DNA of 64,000 nt from Klebsiella sp. WP3-W18-ESBL-02. Lineage in GTDB: Bacteria > Pseudomonadota > Gammaproteobacteria > Enterobacterales > Enterobacteriaceae. The translations under genes were made by a program, and so were the position numbers. The stretch lies in contig NZ_AP021972.1 in the NCBI RefSeq assembly GCF_014168815.1, forward strand, positions 2,728,001 to 2,792,000. The letters are read 5' to 3'. The notes beneath the pieces were generated by a model. The model was not told the DNA's origin, made no database searches, and saw only the letters and a list, made by a program, of their open reading frames with translations. Positions 1-9,722 of this stretch are shown here, piece after piece. Every line of letters starts with the position of its first letter. Within the stretch, counting starts at the first letter, position 1.

Positions 1-3000
1 ATAATCTCCAGTAAAGCCTGCAGGGGATGGCGTACGCCGTTACCTTCAACGCGCTTCACCTGGCTGCGGCAGGAATAGCCGGTTGCCAGACAGCGGTTGC
101 GCGGCAGGCGCTGCATCGCCTGCTGCCACGATAGCTCATAAATGCCCAACGAATTGGCGTGATTCTTCACTTCATGGCCGTAGGTGCCCGCCATACCGCA
201 GCAGCCGACGCTAACGTTCTCAAGCGTGGCGCCAAAGCGCGCAAAGATAGACGCCCACTGTTTCGGTGCCGTCGGCAGCGCGGTCACTTCCGTGCAGTGG
301 CCGAACAGATACCAGGCCTCACCCGACGGCGGCGGGCTTTCACGTTGTGCCAGCGCCTGCGGCAGCCATTCGTGCACCAGCATCACGTTGAAGTCGCCGC
401 GTTTGTCGCCCAGAACCTGGTTGTATTCGTCGCGATAGCACAGCACCAACGCTGGATCGACGCCTACCATCGGCATCCCCAGCGCCGCCACCCGGTTCAG
501 GTAGTCGGCGGTTTTCTGCGCCGTTTTGGTGAAACGGGTAACAAAGCCTTTAATATGCTGTGCCTTACCGTTCGGTGAAAACGGCAGCAGCACCGGCTGG
601 TAGCCAAGCTTGTCGATGAGCCGGACAAAATCGGCCACTACCTGAGCATCGTAATAGCTGGTGAAGGGATCCTGTACAACCAGCACAGTCTGCGCTTTTT
701 GCGCCGGAGTGAGCGTTTCCAACTGCTCCAGCGTCATATTGGCAGAACGGTGCGTCACCATCTGCTTTTGCAGCGACGGCGCGGAAAGCAGCGGCAGATC
801 GACCATGCCGATGTGTTTTTCCGACAGCTTACGCACCAGCGGCTGGCTCATAAAGAAGTTAAAGGTTTTCGGCGCGCGGGCCATCAGCGGCGCGTAGCTT
901 TCCACCGTCGCGACCAGATGATCGCGCACCGGGCGCAGATAGCGCGTGTGGTAGAGCTGCAGGAAGCGGGAGCGAAACTCCGGCACGTCGATTTTAATCG
1001 GGCACTGGGTTGAACAGGCTTTGCAGGCCAGACAGCCGGACATGGCCTCTTTAACCTCATGCGAAAAATCATACTCGCCCTTGCGCGCATGCCAGCTATT
1101 ACGGGTGCGCTCGACCAGCGCACGCAGGCTGGCGCGTTTCTCCGGAAGCTCTTTTTCCAGCAGCAGCGGATCGACGCCGCGGTCGGCCAACAGGCGCAGC
1201 CATTCGCGCACCAGGGTCGCACGGCCTTTTGGCGAGTGCATCCGGTTGTTGGTGATCTTCATCGACGGGCACATTGGGCTTTTAGCGTCAAAGTTGAAGC
1301 ACAGACCGTTGCCGTTACACTCCATCGCGCCACGCCACGCCGAACGCACGGTGACCGGAATTTGCCTGTCGAAAGTGCCGCGCTTCACCGCATCGACTTT
1401 CATCATTGGCGCATCAATACCTTCCGGCGGGCAGATTTTGCCCGGGTTCAGGCGGTTGTCCGGGTCAAATGCTGCTTTCACCTTCCGCAGTTCGCCGTAC
1501 AGCTGCTCGCCGAAGAAGGCGGGACTGTACTCGGCGCGGAACCCTTTACCGTGCTCGCCCCACAGCAGACCGCCGTATTTCGCGGTCAGCGCCACCACCT
1601 CATCGGAGATCGTCTTCATCAGAATCTCCTGCTGCGGGTCGCACATATCCAGCGCTGGACGCACATGCAGTACGCCCGCATCCACGTGGCCAAACATGCC
1701 GTAGCTCAGGCCGTGGCTATCGAGCAGCGCGCGGAACTCAACGATATAGTCCGCCAGATGCTCCGGCGGCACGCAGGTATCTTCGGCAAAGGGAATCGGC
1801 TTGGCCGCGCCTTTTGCATTACCAAGCAGGCCGACGGCCTTTTTACGCATAGCATAGATACGTTCGATACCGTCCAGTTCGTTACAGCGCTGCCAGCCAA
1901 TCACGCCGCCTTCTTGCTGGCTGATGAGTTCATCCAGACGCTGGCACAGTGCGCTGACCTGGCCTTCGATCAGCGCATCGTCATCACCGGCGAACTCCAC
2001 GATATTGAGCCCGAGCATGTCTTTGTCGGGAACGTCGGTAATCAGTTCATTCACCGAATGCCAGACGATGTCTTCCCGCGCGAGGTTCAACACCTTAGAG
2101 TCAACGGTTTCAACCGACAGCGCGCGCGCTTCTACCATAAACGGCGCGTTGCGCAGCGCCGAGTCGAAGGAGTCGTATTTAATGTTGACCAGCCGGCGCA
2201 CCTTCGGCAACGGCGTAATGTCCAGACGCGCTTCGGTAATAAACGCCAGCGTCCCTTCCGAACCGGTAAGAATGCGGGTCAGGTCAAACTCGGTCATCTC
2301 ATCGTTAAAGACGTGACGCAGGTCGTAGCCGGTCAGGAAGCGGTTGAGTTTGGGGAATTTGTCGAGGATCAGCTGGCGGTTTTCGCGACAGCGTTCAAAC
2401 ACGGTGCGATAGATTCGCCCTACCGCCGACTGCTGTTTGGCCAGCGTTTCGGCCAGCGCGATCGGCACCGGTTGAGTATCCAGAATATCGCCGCCCAGCA
2501 ACACGGCGCGCACGCCCAGCACGTGATCGGAGGTTTTACCGTACACCAGCGAACCCTGCCCGGAGGCGTCGGTATTGATCATCCCGCCCAGCGTTGCACG
2601 GTTACTGGTCGACAGTTCAGGCGAGAAAAAGTAGCCATAGGGCTTAAGATATTGATTAAGCTGATCCTTAATCACACCCGCTTCGACGCGCACCCAGCCC
2701 TCTTCAGGGTTGATTTCAATGATGCGATTCATATAGCGGGACATATCAATAATGATGCCCTGGTTCAACGACTGCCCGTTAGTGCCGGTGCCGCCGCCGC
2801 GCGGGGTGAAAACCAGGGATTGAAAACGTTCTTCCGCCGCCAGACGAGCCAGCAGCGCGACATCGGCGGTGGAGCGCGGGAATACCACCGCATCCGGGAG
2901 CAGCTGGTAGATACTGTTATCGGTCGCCATCGTTAGCCTGTCGGCGTAGCGGGTGGCGGTATCGCCGGTAAAACCTTGTTGCTCCAGTGCCTGCAAATAA

Positions 3001-3050
3001 TTCAGCACCAGCTGTACTACGCCGGGTGCCTGGGAAATCTGTGGGATCAT
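1..3050 (-). CDS. ydiJ: FAD/Fe-S D-2-hydroxyglutarate dehydrogenase-type oxidoreductase YdiJ (3' end cut by window)
   Basis: Reading from ATG at 3050 gives MIPQISQAPGVVQLVLNYL, a full-length YdiJ N-terminus. It is followed by an FAD-binding PCMH domain with GGGTGTNGQSLN, a C-terminal FAD-oxidase domain, a ferredoxin-like segment (CKACSTQCPIKID, encoded near 1000-1030) and a cysteine-rich CCG domain (VGCCGMAG, near 195-205). About 1016 codons are present against about 1018 in the E. coli protein, so only the last residue or two and the stop lie outside. YdiJ-type enzymes oxidise D-2-hydroxyglutarate or related 2-hydroxyacids in the cytoplasm; the substrate is taken from the family. It is divergent from ydiK. 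Confidence 0.95.
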   Translation of the reverse strand, partial: MIPQISQAPGVVQLVLNYLQALEQQGFTGDTATRYADRLTMATDNSIYQLLPDAVVFPRSTADVALLARLAAEERFQSLVFTPRGGGTGTNGQSLNQGIIIDMSRYMNRIIEINPEEGWVRVEAGVIKDQLNQYLKPYGYFFSPELSTSNRATLGGMINTDASGQGSLVYGKTSDHVLGVRAVLLGGDILDTQPVPIALAETLAKQQSAVGRIYRTVFERCRENRQLILDKFPKLNRFLTGYDLRHVFNDEMTEFDLTRILTGSEGTLAFITEARLDITPLPKVRRLVNIKYDSFDSALRNAPFMVEARALSVETVDSKVLNLAREDIVWHSVNELITDVPDKDMLGLNIVEFAGDDDALIEGQVSALCQRLDELISQQEGGVIGWQRCNELDGIERIYAMRKKAVGLLGNAKGAAKPIPFAEDTCVPPEHLADYIVEFRALLDSHGLSYGMFGHVDAGVLHVRPALDMCDPQQEILMKTISDEVVALTAKYGGLLWGEHGKGFRAEYSPAFFGEQLYGELRKVKAAFDPDNRLNPGKICPPEGIDAPMMKVDAVKRGTFDRQIPVTVRSAWRGAMECNGNGLCFNFDAKSPMCPSMKITNNRMHSPKGRATLVREWLRLLADRGVDPLLLEKELPEKRASLRALVERTRNSWHARKGEYDFSHEVKEAMSGCLACKACSTQCPIKIDVPEFRSRFLQLYHTRYLRPVRDHLVATVESYAPLMARAPKTFNFFMSQPLVRKLSEKHIGMVDLPLLSAPSLQKQMVTHRSANMTLEQLETLTPAQKAQTVLVVQDPFTSYYDAQVVADFVRLIDKLGYQPVLLPFSPNGKAQHIKGFVTRFTKTAQKTADYLNRVAALGMPMVGVDPALVLCYRDEYNQVLGDKRGDFNVMLVHEWLPQALAQRESPPPSGEAWYLFGHCTEVTALPTAPKQWASIFARFGATLENVSVGCCGMAGTYGHEVKNHANSLGIYELSWQQAMQRLPRNRCLATGYSCRSQVKRVEGNGVRHPLQALLEI

Positions 3051-3308
3051 TACGCTTGACCCTTTCTGAATGTTGTGTTGTACGCACCGTATGTTGCCGA
3101 TTTGCGCATTCGCAGCAAACGGCAAAAAGACGGTGTATAAATAATTAATCGTTTGCGTCGTGCCGTTATCGTTTTATCACATTTTTTTCTTATACGCCCG
3201 GGAGTTTTTGTCGCAGAATCAGCGCCGGGAATTTATTGATATTGCTATCAATGAACGGATTTACGCTGCGTCAGTCCGCTGACGAGCAACAGAAGGTAAA
3301 ACGCATTT

Positions 3309-4430
3309 ATGAACACCATCCCTCGGCCTCGTGATATTCCACAAATACTGCTATCGGTGCTGTTTTTAGCGCTGATGATCATCGCCTGTTTATGGATTGT
3401 TCAGCCGTTTATTCTGGGCTTCGCCTGGGCGGCGACCATCGTCATTGCCACCTGGCCGGTGCTGCTTTGGTTCCAGCGCGTACTTTTTGGCCGACGCGGC
3501 CTTGCCGTGCTGGTCATGACGTTACTGCTTTTTTTACTGTTCGTTATTCCGATTGCGCTGCTGGTCAACAGCCTGGTTGATGGCAGCACGCCGCTGATTC
3601 ACGCCATCACCAGCGGCACCTTAACCCTGCCGGACCTCGCCTGGCTGAACAGCATTCCGTTTATCGGCGATCGCCTGTACAGCGGCTGGCACAGCCTGCT
3701 CGATATGGGCGGCACCGCGCTGATGGCAAAGGTTCGCCCTTATATCGGCACCACAACCACGTGGTTTGTCGGTCAAGCGGCCCACGTGGGTCGGTTCCTG
3801 CTGCACAGCGGGCTGATGCTGTTGTTTAGCGCCCTGCTGTACTGGCAGGGGGAAAAGGTCGCTTTCGGGATGCGTTATTTTGCGACCCGCCTCGCTGCCA
3901 AGCGCGGTGATGCGGCGGTGCTGCTGGCCGGCCAGGCGATTCGCGCGGTCGCGCTGGGCGTAGTGGTCACGGCGCTGGTACAGGCCGTGCTGGGCGGGAT
4001 TGGCCTGGGTATCTCTGGCGTACCCTACGCAACGCTGCTGACCGTCGTGATGATTTTCTCCTGCCTGGTGCAGCTTGGGCCGCTGATCGTGTTAGTGCCA
4101 TGTATTATCTGGCTCTACTGGACCGGGGACACCACCTGGGGCACGGTGCTGCTGGTGTGGAGCTGCGTGGTAGGTACCATGGATAACGTCATTCGCCCGA
4201 TGCTGATTCGCATGGGTGCCGACCTGCCGATGATCCTGATTCTCTCCGGCGTGATCGGCGGCCTGGTCGCCTTTGGTATGATTGGCCTGTTTATCGGGCC
4301 GGTACTGCTGGCCGTTTCGTGGCGTCTGTTTGATGCCTGGCTGCACGAAGTTCCCCCGCCATCGACTGACCCGGATGACGTTCTGGAAGAGCTCAGCGAG
4401 CTGGAAAAGAATAACTATCCGAAACCATAA
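3309..4430 (+). CDS. ydiK: AI-2E family transporter YdiK
   Basis: 373-residue polytopic inner-membrane protein starting MNTIPRPRDIPQILLSVLF, with about eight hydrophobic segments and a soluble loop around residues 90-150. This is the layout of the AI-2E transporter (UPF0118/PerM) family. The function of YdiK itself is not settled; export or flux of a small molecule is inferred from the family. The start has an AGAAGG ribosome site about 10 bases upstream. It is divergent from ydiJ and is followed by a hairpin terminator and then rprA, the same order as in E. coli. Confidence 0.93.
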   Translation: MNTIPRPRDIPQILLSVLFLALMIIACLWIVQPFILGFAWAATIVIATWPVLLWFQRVLFGRRGLAVLVMTLLLFLLFVIPIALLVNSLVDGSTPLIHAITSGTLTLPDLAWLNSIPFIGDRLYSGWHSLLDMGGTALMAKVRPYIGTTTTWFVGQAAHVGRFLLHSGLMLLFSALLYWQGEKVAFGMRYFATRLAAKRGDAAVLLAGQAIRAVALGVVVTALVQAVLGGIGLGISGVPYATLLTVVMIFSCLVQLGPLIVLVPCIIWLYWTGDTTWGTVLLVWSCVVGTMDNVIRPMLIRMGADLPMILILSGVIGGLVAFGMIGLFIGPVLLAVSWRLFDAWLHEVPPPSTDPDDVLEELSELEKNNYPKP

Positions 4431-4438
4431 GCACGTCA

Positions 4439-4463
4439 AAGGCGGGGAAACCCGCCTTGTTAG
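4439..4463 (+). terminator. Rho-independent-like terminator after ydiK
   Basis: An 8-bp perfect stem AAGGCGGG/CCCGCCTT with a GAAA tetraloop is followed by a modest T-rich tail, nine bases after the ydiK stop. Confidence 0.75.
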
Positions 4464-4556
4464 TTAAGCGACGCTGATTTAATGCGCCCCCTCGCCCCGC
4501 TCTATCCCCTCTGAACTGCGACATATCCCGGATATTATTCACATTTATTTAACTAT

Positions 4557-4570
4557 TGAGACGAATCCGA
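4557..4570 (+). promoter_or_regulatory. RcsB-like box upstream of rprA
   Basis: TGAGACGAATCCGA matches the RcsB/RcsAB consensus TAAGAATATTCCTA at 9 of 14 positions. It sits about 25 bases before a TACTAT -10 element (4594-4599) and about 40-50 bases before the RprA 5' end. RcsB activation of rprA is established in E. coli; binding here is inferred. Confidence 0.55.
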
Positions 4571-4606
4571 TCGACGGTAAAAAAGGCAATGCTTACTATT
4601 AACGTC

Positions 4607-4705
4607 AAGACATTAAATCAACCCCTTGATTTATATATCCCCTGAGTGAAACTAAGAATTGCTGTGTGTAGTCTTTGCCCATCTCCCACGATGGGCCTTT
4701 TTTTT
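4607..4705 (+). ncRNA. rprA: RprA small regulatory RNA
   Basis: The segment aligns closely with E. coli RprA. A 5' hairpin (TAAATCAA...TTGATTTA) is followed by the conserved run CCCTGAGTGAAAC, then AATTGCTGTGTGTAGTC, and a terminator hairpin GCCCATCTCCCACGATGGGC with a run of T. RprA is an Hfq-binding sRNA that opens the rpoS leader for translation and is induced by the Rcs envelope-stress phosphorelay. The 5' end is set by comparison and may be off by a few bases. It lies downstream of ydiK, as in E. coli. Confidence 0.93.
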
Positions 4706-4752
4706 ACCTGTGACACAGTAATGACCCGGATGCGTAACATCCGGGCAGCTGA

Positions 4753-7125
4753 TTAATACCCCACTTCACAGCGGCTCATCATTTCCCAGTCTGACGACAG
4801 AACCCGGGTTTGACCGATGACCGACACCGTTACACGCCCCTGAATATCCGCTGATGAGCGCCCTACCTGCAGCTCAAATTCGCCCGGTTCGACGATACGC
4901 TGGCCTTCATAAGAGGTGAAGTTGAGCATATCGACCGGCAGCGTAAAGGTCAGCGTTGCCTGCTCACCCGGCGCTAAGGTGACGCGCTGGAAAGCCTTGA
5001 GCTCCTGCAGGGGACGCACCAGGCTGGCGACCTTGTCGCGCACATACAGCTGCACCACCTCGCTACCGCGGCGATCGGCGCGGTTGGTTACCGTCACCCG
5101 CAGGGCAATTTCGCCGTCGATCGCCACCTGTGATTCCGCTAGCTCCGGCGTTCCAAATTGGAAGTCACCCCAACCTTTTCCGTAGCCGAAGGGGTAACGC
5201 GCGCCAAAGTGAAACGCAAACGGCGTACCGCCGCTTTTGAGCTTGTGGTTATAGTAAAACGGCATCGCGCCCGCACTTTTAGGCACGCTCACCACCAGGC
5301 GCCCCTGCGGTTCGACGCGCCCGGTAAGCGCATCGGCAATGGCCCAGCCGCCTTCCTGTCCAGGCGCCCACGCCAGCATCAGCGCAGCGACCTTGCTTTC
5401 CAGCCCCTGGAGGCTGTATGGCCGTCCACCGGTCATCACCACCACGACCGGCTTGCCGGTATCGACCAACGCCTGTAGCAGCTGCTGCTGTACGCCAGGC
5501 AAATTCAGGCTGTCGGTATCTGACCCTTCCCCCACCGTGCCGCTCTGAAACAGACCGGCCAGATCGCCCACGCAGGCAACGACCACATCGCTTTCTTGCG
5601 CAGCGCGCACCGCGTCCGCAATCAGGCTCAGATCCTGCGAAACGGGAGAAGACTGCATCGGTTTGCCAGAACTGTCGCCCGGGAAGACCGGCGCGCCGGC
5701 CATCCGTTGCTCAATGATGTGGCAACCTTTCGCGTAACGTACGCGGTCTGCGCCAAGATAATCGCGCAGCGCCACCAGCGGCGTGGTCACCTGCGATGTT
5801 TTCTCAACCATATCGCTGATGATCAGATGCACCGGGAAGCTATAGCCGCTAAGCAGCGCCAGCGGATCGTCTGCCGTAGGACCAACGACCGCCACGGTCT
5901 GTTGGCCGGACAGCGGCAGCGCATCCCGGTTCTCAAGCAGCGTCATCGAGCGGGTCGCGACCTCACGCGCCACCTGACGCGTGGTCGCCGATTGCAGTGA
6001 GATGGCGTGTTCGTCGGTGTAAGGATGCTCAAACAGCCCCAGGCGGAATTTCTCCGTTAACGTCCTTGCGACAATCTCATCAATCTTTTCTGGCGTAATC
6101 AGCCCACGAGCCACCGCCTCGGCTAAATGACGCGCACAATCGTCCTTCGGCAGCTCAACGTCGAGACCGGCATTAAATGCCAGCGCCGCCGACTCAGCCG
6201 GATCGTGAGAGACACCGTGGTGCTGGTGCAGCAGACTAACGCCGCCGTAATCGGCAACCACAATGCCGTCAAAGCCCCAGCGCTCGCGCAGAACCGTGGT
6301 CAGCAGGAAGCGGTCGCTGTGGCCCGGCTGATTGTCAATGTCGTGGTATGCAGGCATCACCGAACCGGCGTTGGCACGTTTCACCGCCATTTCAAACGGT
6401 AACAGGAAGGTATCGTTCAGCTCCCGGAAACCAAGATGAACCGGCGCATGGTTGCGCGCCCCTTCACTAAAGGAGTGACCGACATAATGTTTTAACGTTG
6501 CCAGCACGTCACGTTTTTCGCCCTGTAATCCCTCAACGTAGGCGCAGGCCATCACGCCCACCAGCCACGGGTCCTCGCCGAAGGTCTCTTCCGTCCGCCC
6601 CCATCGCACGTCGCGGGAGACATCCAGCACCGGCGCAAGCCCCTGCTTACAGCCGGTCGAGCGGGCTTCCTCGCCAATTTGCTGCGCGGCGCGTTTGACC
6701 AACTCAGGGTCCCAGGTGGAGCCGTAGTTTAATGATGACGGGAACAGCGTGGCGTCTTTACACAACAGGCCGACCAGACACTCTTCGTGGAACAGCGCAG
6801 GGATCCCCAGCCGCGTCTCTTCCATCAGCATTTTTTGCAGGCGGTTCGCCGCGCGCACGCCGGTTCTGGCATCGACAATGTGGGTGCCTAACGGACGGGT
6901 GATCTGCCCAACGCCCAGCTTGAGCCGCTCGCTCAGCGCGGTTTGTTCGCTGACGCCCGCAAACTCATCGCTCATGTCGGTACGTTCGCGATGATTGCCG
7001 TCGGGTGACAGCACCAGCCACCAGGCATGCATCTGGGCGTACTTCTCTTCCGGAGTCATTCGCGCCAGTAAATCGGCGACGCGTTCCTTGATGGGACGTT
7101 GAGGGTCTTTGTAAATCGGGGTCAT
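4753..7125 (-). CDS. Glycoside hydrolase family 3 beta-glycosidase, probably cytoplasmic
   Basis: A 790-residue GH3 enzyme. The chosen start (MTPIYKDPQRPIKERVAD) has AGGAG eight bases upstream; an ATG 13 codons earlier has no comparable site. The N-terminal TIM barrel carries KHYVGHS and the nucleophile motif GFDGIVVADYGG (Asp about residue 292). An alpha/beta sandwich and a C-terminal fibronectin III-like domain (SEVVQLYVRD, LKAFQRV) follow. No signal peptide is visible, unlike periplasmic BglX, so it probably acts on imported glucosides or xylosides. No transporter or regulator gene adjoins it. It occupies the interval that in K-12 holds the ydiL-to-ydiF/aroD genes. The exact substrate cannot be read. 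Confidence 0.88.
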   Translation of the reverse strand: MTPIYKDPQRPIKERVADLLARMTPEEKYAQMHAWWLVLSPDGNHRERTDMSDEFAGVSEQTALSERLKLGVGQITRPLGTHIVDARTGVRAANRLQKMLMEETRLGIPALFHEECLVGLLCKDATLFPSSLNYGSTWDPELVKRAAQQIGEEARSTGCKQGLAPVLDVSRDVRWGRTEETFGEDPWLVGVMACAYVEGLQGEKRDVLATLKHYVGHSFSEGARNHAPVHLGFRELNDTFLLPFEMAVKRANAGSVMPAYHDIDNQPGHSDRFLLTTVLRERWGFDGIVVADYGGVSLLHQHHGVSHDPAESAALAFNAGLDVELPKDDCARHLAEAVARGLITPEKIDEIVARTLTEKFRLGLFEHPYTDEHAISLQSATTRQVAREVATRSMTLLENRDALPLSGQQTVAVVGPTADDPLALLSGYSFPVHLIISDMVEKTSQVTTPLVALRDYLGADRVRYAKGCHIIEQRMAGAPVFPGDSSGKPMQSSPVSQDLSLIADAVRAAQESDVVVACVGDLAGLFQSGTVGEGSDTDSLNLPGVQQQLLQALVDTGKPVVVVMTGGRPYSLQGLESKVAALMLAWAPGQEGGWAIADALTGRVEPQGRLVVSVPKSAGAMPFYYNHKLKSGGTPFAFHFGARYPFGYGKGWGDFQFGTPELAESQVAIDGEIALRVTVTNRADRRGSEVVQLYVRDKVASLVRPLQELKAFQRVTLAPGEQATLTFTLPVDMLNFTSYEGQRIVEPGEFELQVGRSSADIQGRVTVSVIGQTRVLSSDWEMMSRCEVGY

Positions 7126-7294
7126 AGCCACGCTCCTGATTCGCTGATAAATACCCGAAAACATTCAGGTAAGCACAAGGTATAAGTCTCAGTATTCAGA
7201 AGTGACCGGTGGGGAACAATTGTTGAAATTGCCTGCAGATTTACGATATTTGGTTTTTCTGGAGAAGTGTGATCGGCCGCAACTCCTGACCGAT

Positions 7295-7326
7295 AAAAAA
7301 AATCCCGGGTGCATTGACCCGGGATT
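7295..7326 (-). terminator. Terminator of ppsA
   Basis: The stem AATCCCGGGT/ACCCGGGATT with a 6-base loop is followed on the minus strand by a T run (the A tract at 7295-7302), just after the ppsA stop. Confidence 0.85.
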
Positions 7327-7343
7327 TGCGCGTTACCGCAGCG

Positions 7344-9722
7344 TTATTTTTTCAGTTCAGCCAGGCTCAGCCAGGTTTGCACGACGGTATCCGGGTTTAA
7401 CGACAGGCTGTCGATCCCTTCTTCCATCAGCCAGGCGGCGAAGTCTTCGTGGTCAGACGGCCCCTGGCCGCAGATACCTACGTATTTGCCCTGTTTCTTC
7501 GCCGCGCGGATCGCCATCGACAGCAGCGCTTTCACCGCGTCATTGCGTTCGTCGAACAGCGCAGACACAACGCCGGAGTCACGGTCCAGGCCCAGCGCCA
7601 GCTGCGTCATATCGTTTGAACCGATAGAGAAGCCATCGAAGTGCTCAAGGAACTGTTCGGCCAGCAGGGCGTTGGACGGAATCTCACACATCATAATGAT
7701 CTTCAGCCCGTTTTCACCGCGCTTAAGCCCTTGACGCGCCAGTTCATCAACCACCGCTTTCGCCTGCTCTACGGTACGTACGAACGGCACCATGATTTCA
7801 ACGTTGGTCAGGCCCATTTCGTTACGCACGCGTTTCACCGCATCGCACTCCAGTGCGAAACAGTCGCGGAAGCTTTCCGACACGTAGCGACCGGCACCGC
7901 GGAAGCCCAGCATCGGGTTTTCCTCTTCCGGTTCGTAGCGCTCGCCACCGACCAGGTTAGCGTATTCGTTCGACTTAAAGTCAGACAGACGCACGATAAC
8001 GCGCTTCGGATAGAATGCCGCGCCCAGCGTCGCGATCCCTTCCGTCAGACGGCCGACGTAGAACTCTTTCGGCGAGTCGAAGCCTTTCATCAGCTCGCGG
8101 ATTTCGTTTTGCAGCTTCGGCTCCTGGTCATCAAACTCCAGCAGCGCACGCGGGTGCACGCCAATCATGCGGTTAATGATGAACTCCAGACGCGCCAGCC
8201 CCACGCCTTCGTTCGGCAGGCAGGCAAAGTCAAACGCGCGATCCGGGTTACCGACGTTCATCATCACCTTCAACGGCAGGTCCGGCATGGTGTCCACGCT
8301 GGAGCTTTTCACGCTGAAGTCCAACAGATCGGCGTAGACGTATCCGGTGTCGCCTTCGGCACAGGAAACGGTGACCTTTTCGTCATCCTTCATACGCTCG
8401 GTGGCATCGCCGCAGCCAACCACCGCCGGGATCCCCAGCTCACGGGCGATAATCGCCGCGTGGCAGGTACGCCCGCCGCGGTTGGTGACGATCGCCGCCG
8501 CTTTTTTCATGATCGGCTCCCAATCCGGGTCGGTCATGTCGGTCACCAGCACATCGCCCGGCTGAATGCGGTTCATTTCACTGATGTCCTGAATAACTTT
8601 TACCGGGCCCGCTCCGATGCGGTGGCCGATAGCACGCCCTTCAGAAACGATGCGCCCCTGCGAGTGCAGCGTGTAACGCTCCATCACCTGCCCGCGAGAG
8701 CGAACGGTCTCAGGACGCGCCTGAACGATAAACAGCTTGCCGGTGTGGCCGTCTTTCGCCCACTCGATGTCCATTGGACGGCCGTAGTGTTTTTCGATCT
8801 GTACAGCCTGCTTCGCCAGCTCCTGCACTTCATCGTTGGTCAGCGAGAAAATATCGCTTTGCTGCTGCGGCACGTCTTCAATACGCACCTGCTTGCCATG
8901 CTCCTGCGTAGGTGCGTAGACCATACGGATCTTTTTCGACCCCATGGTACGACGTACAATCGCCGGGCGACCCGCGGCCAGCGTCGGCTTGTGCACGTAG
9001 AACTCATCCGGGTTCACCGCGCCCTGCACCACCATTTCACCCAGCCCCCACGCGGAGGTGATAAACACCACCTGGTCGAAGCCAGATTCGGTATCAATCG
9101 AGAACATCACGCCGGAAGACGCCAGATCGGAGCGGACCATCAGCTGCACGCCTGCAGAAAGCGCAACGCCCCGGTGGTCATAGCCCTGGTGAACGCGGTA
9201 TGAGATCGCGCGGTCATTAAACAGTGACGCAAACACATGTTTCACCGCCACGAGTACAGCATCGTAGCCCTGCACGTTCAGGAAGGTTTCCTGCTGGCCA
9301 GCAAACGAGGCGTCCGGCATATCTTCCGCCGTGGCGGAGGAACGCACGGCGAAGGAGGCGTTGGCGTTATCGGCGGCCAGTTGGTTATAGGCTTCGTGAA
9401 TAGCCTCTTCCAGTTCGCTCTGGAAAGGAGTGTCGATGATCCACTGGCGGATCTGCGCGCCGGCTTTCGCCAGAGCGGTAACGTCGTCAATATCGGTGTT
9501 ATCCAGCAGTTGATAAATCTGCTGGTTCACGCCGCTCTGGTCGAGAAACTGATTAAACGCATCGGCAGTGGTGGCAAATCCGTTGGGCACGGATACGCCC
9601 ATTCCGGACAAATTAGTAATCATTTCACCCAAGGAGGCATTTTTGCCTCCAACTCTGTCTACATCATTCATGCCGAGTTGGTTGTACCAAAGCACCAGCG
9701 GTGACGAGCCATTGTTGGACAT
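7344..9722 (-). CDS. ppsA: Phosphoenolpyruvate synthase (pyruvate, water dikinase)
   Basis: A 792-residue protein beginning MSNNGSSPLVLWYNQLG, near-identical in layout to E. coli PpsA. It has an N-terminal ATP-grasp nucleotide-binding domain, a central swivelling phosphohistidine domain with GGRTCHAAIIAREL (catalytic His near residue 421), and a C-terminal TIM-barrel PEP/pyruvate domain ending WLSLAELKK. It converts pyruvate, ATP and water to PEP, AMP and phosphate, feeding gluconeogenesis. The start at 9722 has AAGGA ten bases upstream; an in-frame ATG 19 codons earlier lacks family support. It is divergent from its regulator gene ppsR, and a Cra-like site lies in its promoter region. Confidence 0.98.
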   Translation of the reverse strand: MSNNGSSPLVLWYNQLGMNDVDRVGGKNASLGEMITNLSGMGVSVPNGFATTADAFNQFLDQSGVNQQIYQLLDNTDIDDVTALAKAGAQIRQWIIDTPFQSELEEAIHEAYNQLAADNANASFAVRSSATAEDMPDASFAGQQETFLNVQGYDAVLVAVKHVFASLFNDRAISYRVHQGYDHRGVALSAGVQLMVRSDLASSGVMFSIDTESGFDQVVFITSAWGLGEMVVQGAVNPDEFYVHKPTLAAGRPAIVRRTMGSKKIRMVYAPTQEHGKQVRIEDVPQQQSDIFSLTNDEVQELAKQAVQIEKHYGRPMDIEWAKDGHTGKLFIVQARPETVRSRGQVMERYTLHSQGRIVSEGRAIGHRIGAGPVKVIQDISEMNRIQPGDVLVTDMTDPDWEPIMKKAAAIVTNRGGRTCHAAIIARELGIPAVVGCGDATERMKDDEKVTVSCAEGDTGYVYADLLDFSVKSSSVDTMPDLPLKVMMNVGNPDRAFDFACLPNEGVGLARLEFIINRMIGVHPRALLEFDDQEPKLQNEIRELMKGFDSPKEFYVGRLTEGIATLGAAFYPKRVIVRLSDFKSNEYANLVGGERYEPEEENPMLGFRGAGRYVSESFRDCFALECDAVKRVRNEMGLTNVEIMVPFVRTVEQAKAVVDELARQGLKRGENGLKIIMMCEIPSNALLAEQFLEHFDGFSIGSNDMTQLALGLDRDSGVVSALFDERNDAVKALLSMAIRAAKKQGKYVGICGQGPSDHEDFAAWLMEEGIDSLSLNPDTVVQTWLSLAELKK

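Noticed and set aside
1059..2936. Long plus-strand ORF of 625 codons opposite ydiJ
   Set aside because: It lies wholly antisense to the well-conserved ydiJ coding sequence, has a His/Arg/Gln-rich composition typical of an antisense shadow, and no domain is recognisable.
3150..3165. PurR-type operator upstream of ydiK
   Set aside because: Only the half CGTTTGCGT matches the palindrome; the other half is unrelated, so binding cannot be claimed.
7641..9203. 520-codon plus-strand ORF opposite ppsA
   Set aside because: Antisense shadow of highly conserved ppsA with skewed composition; no family signature.
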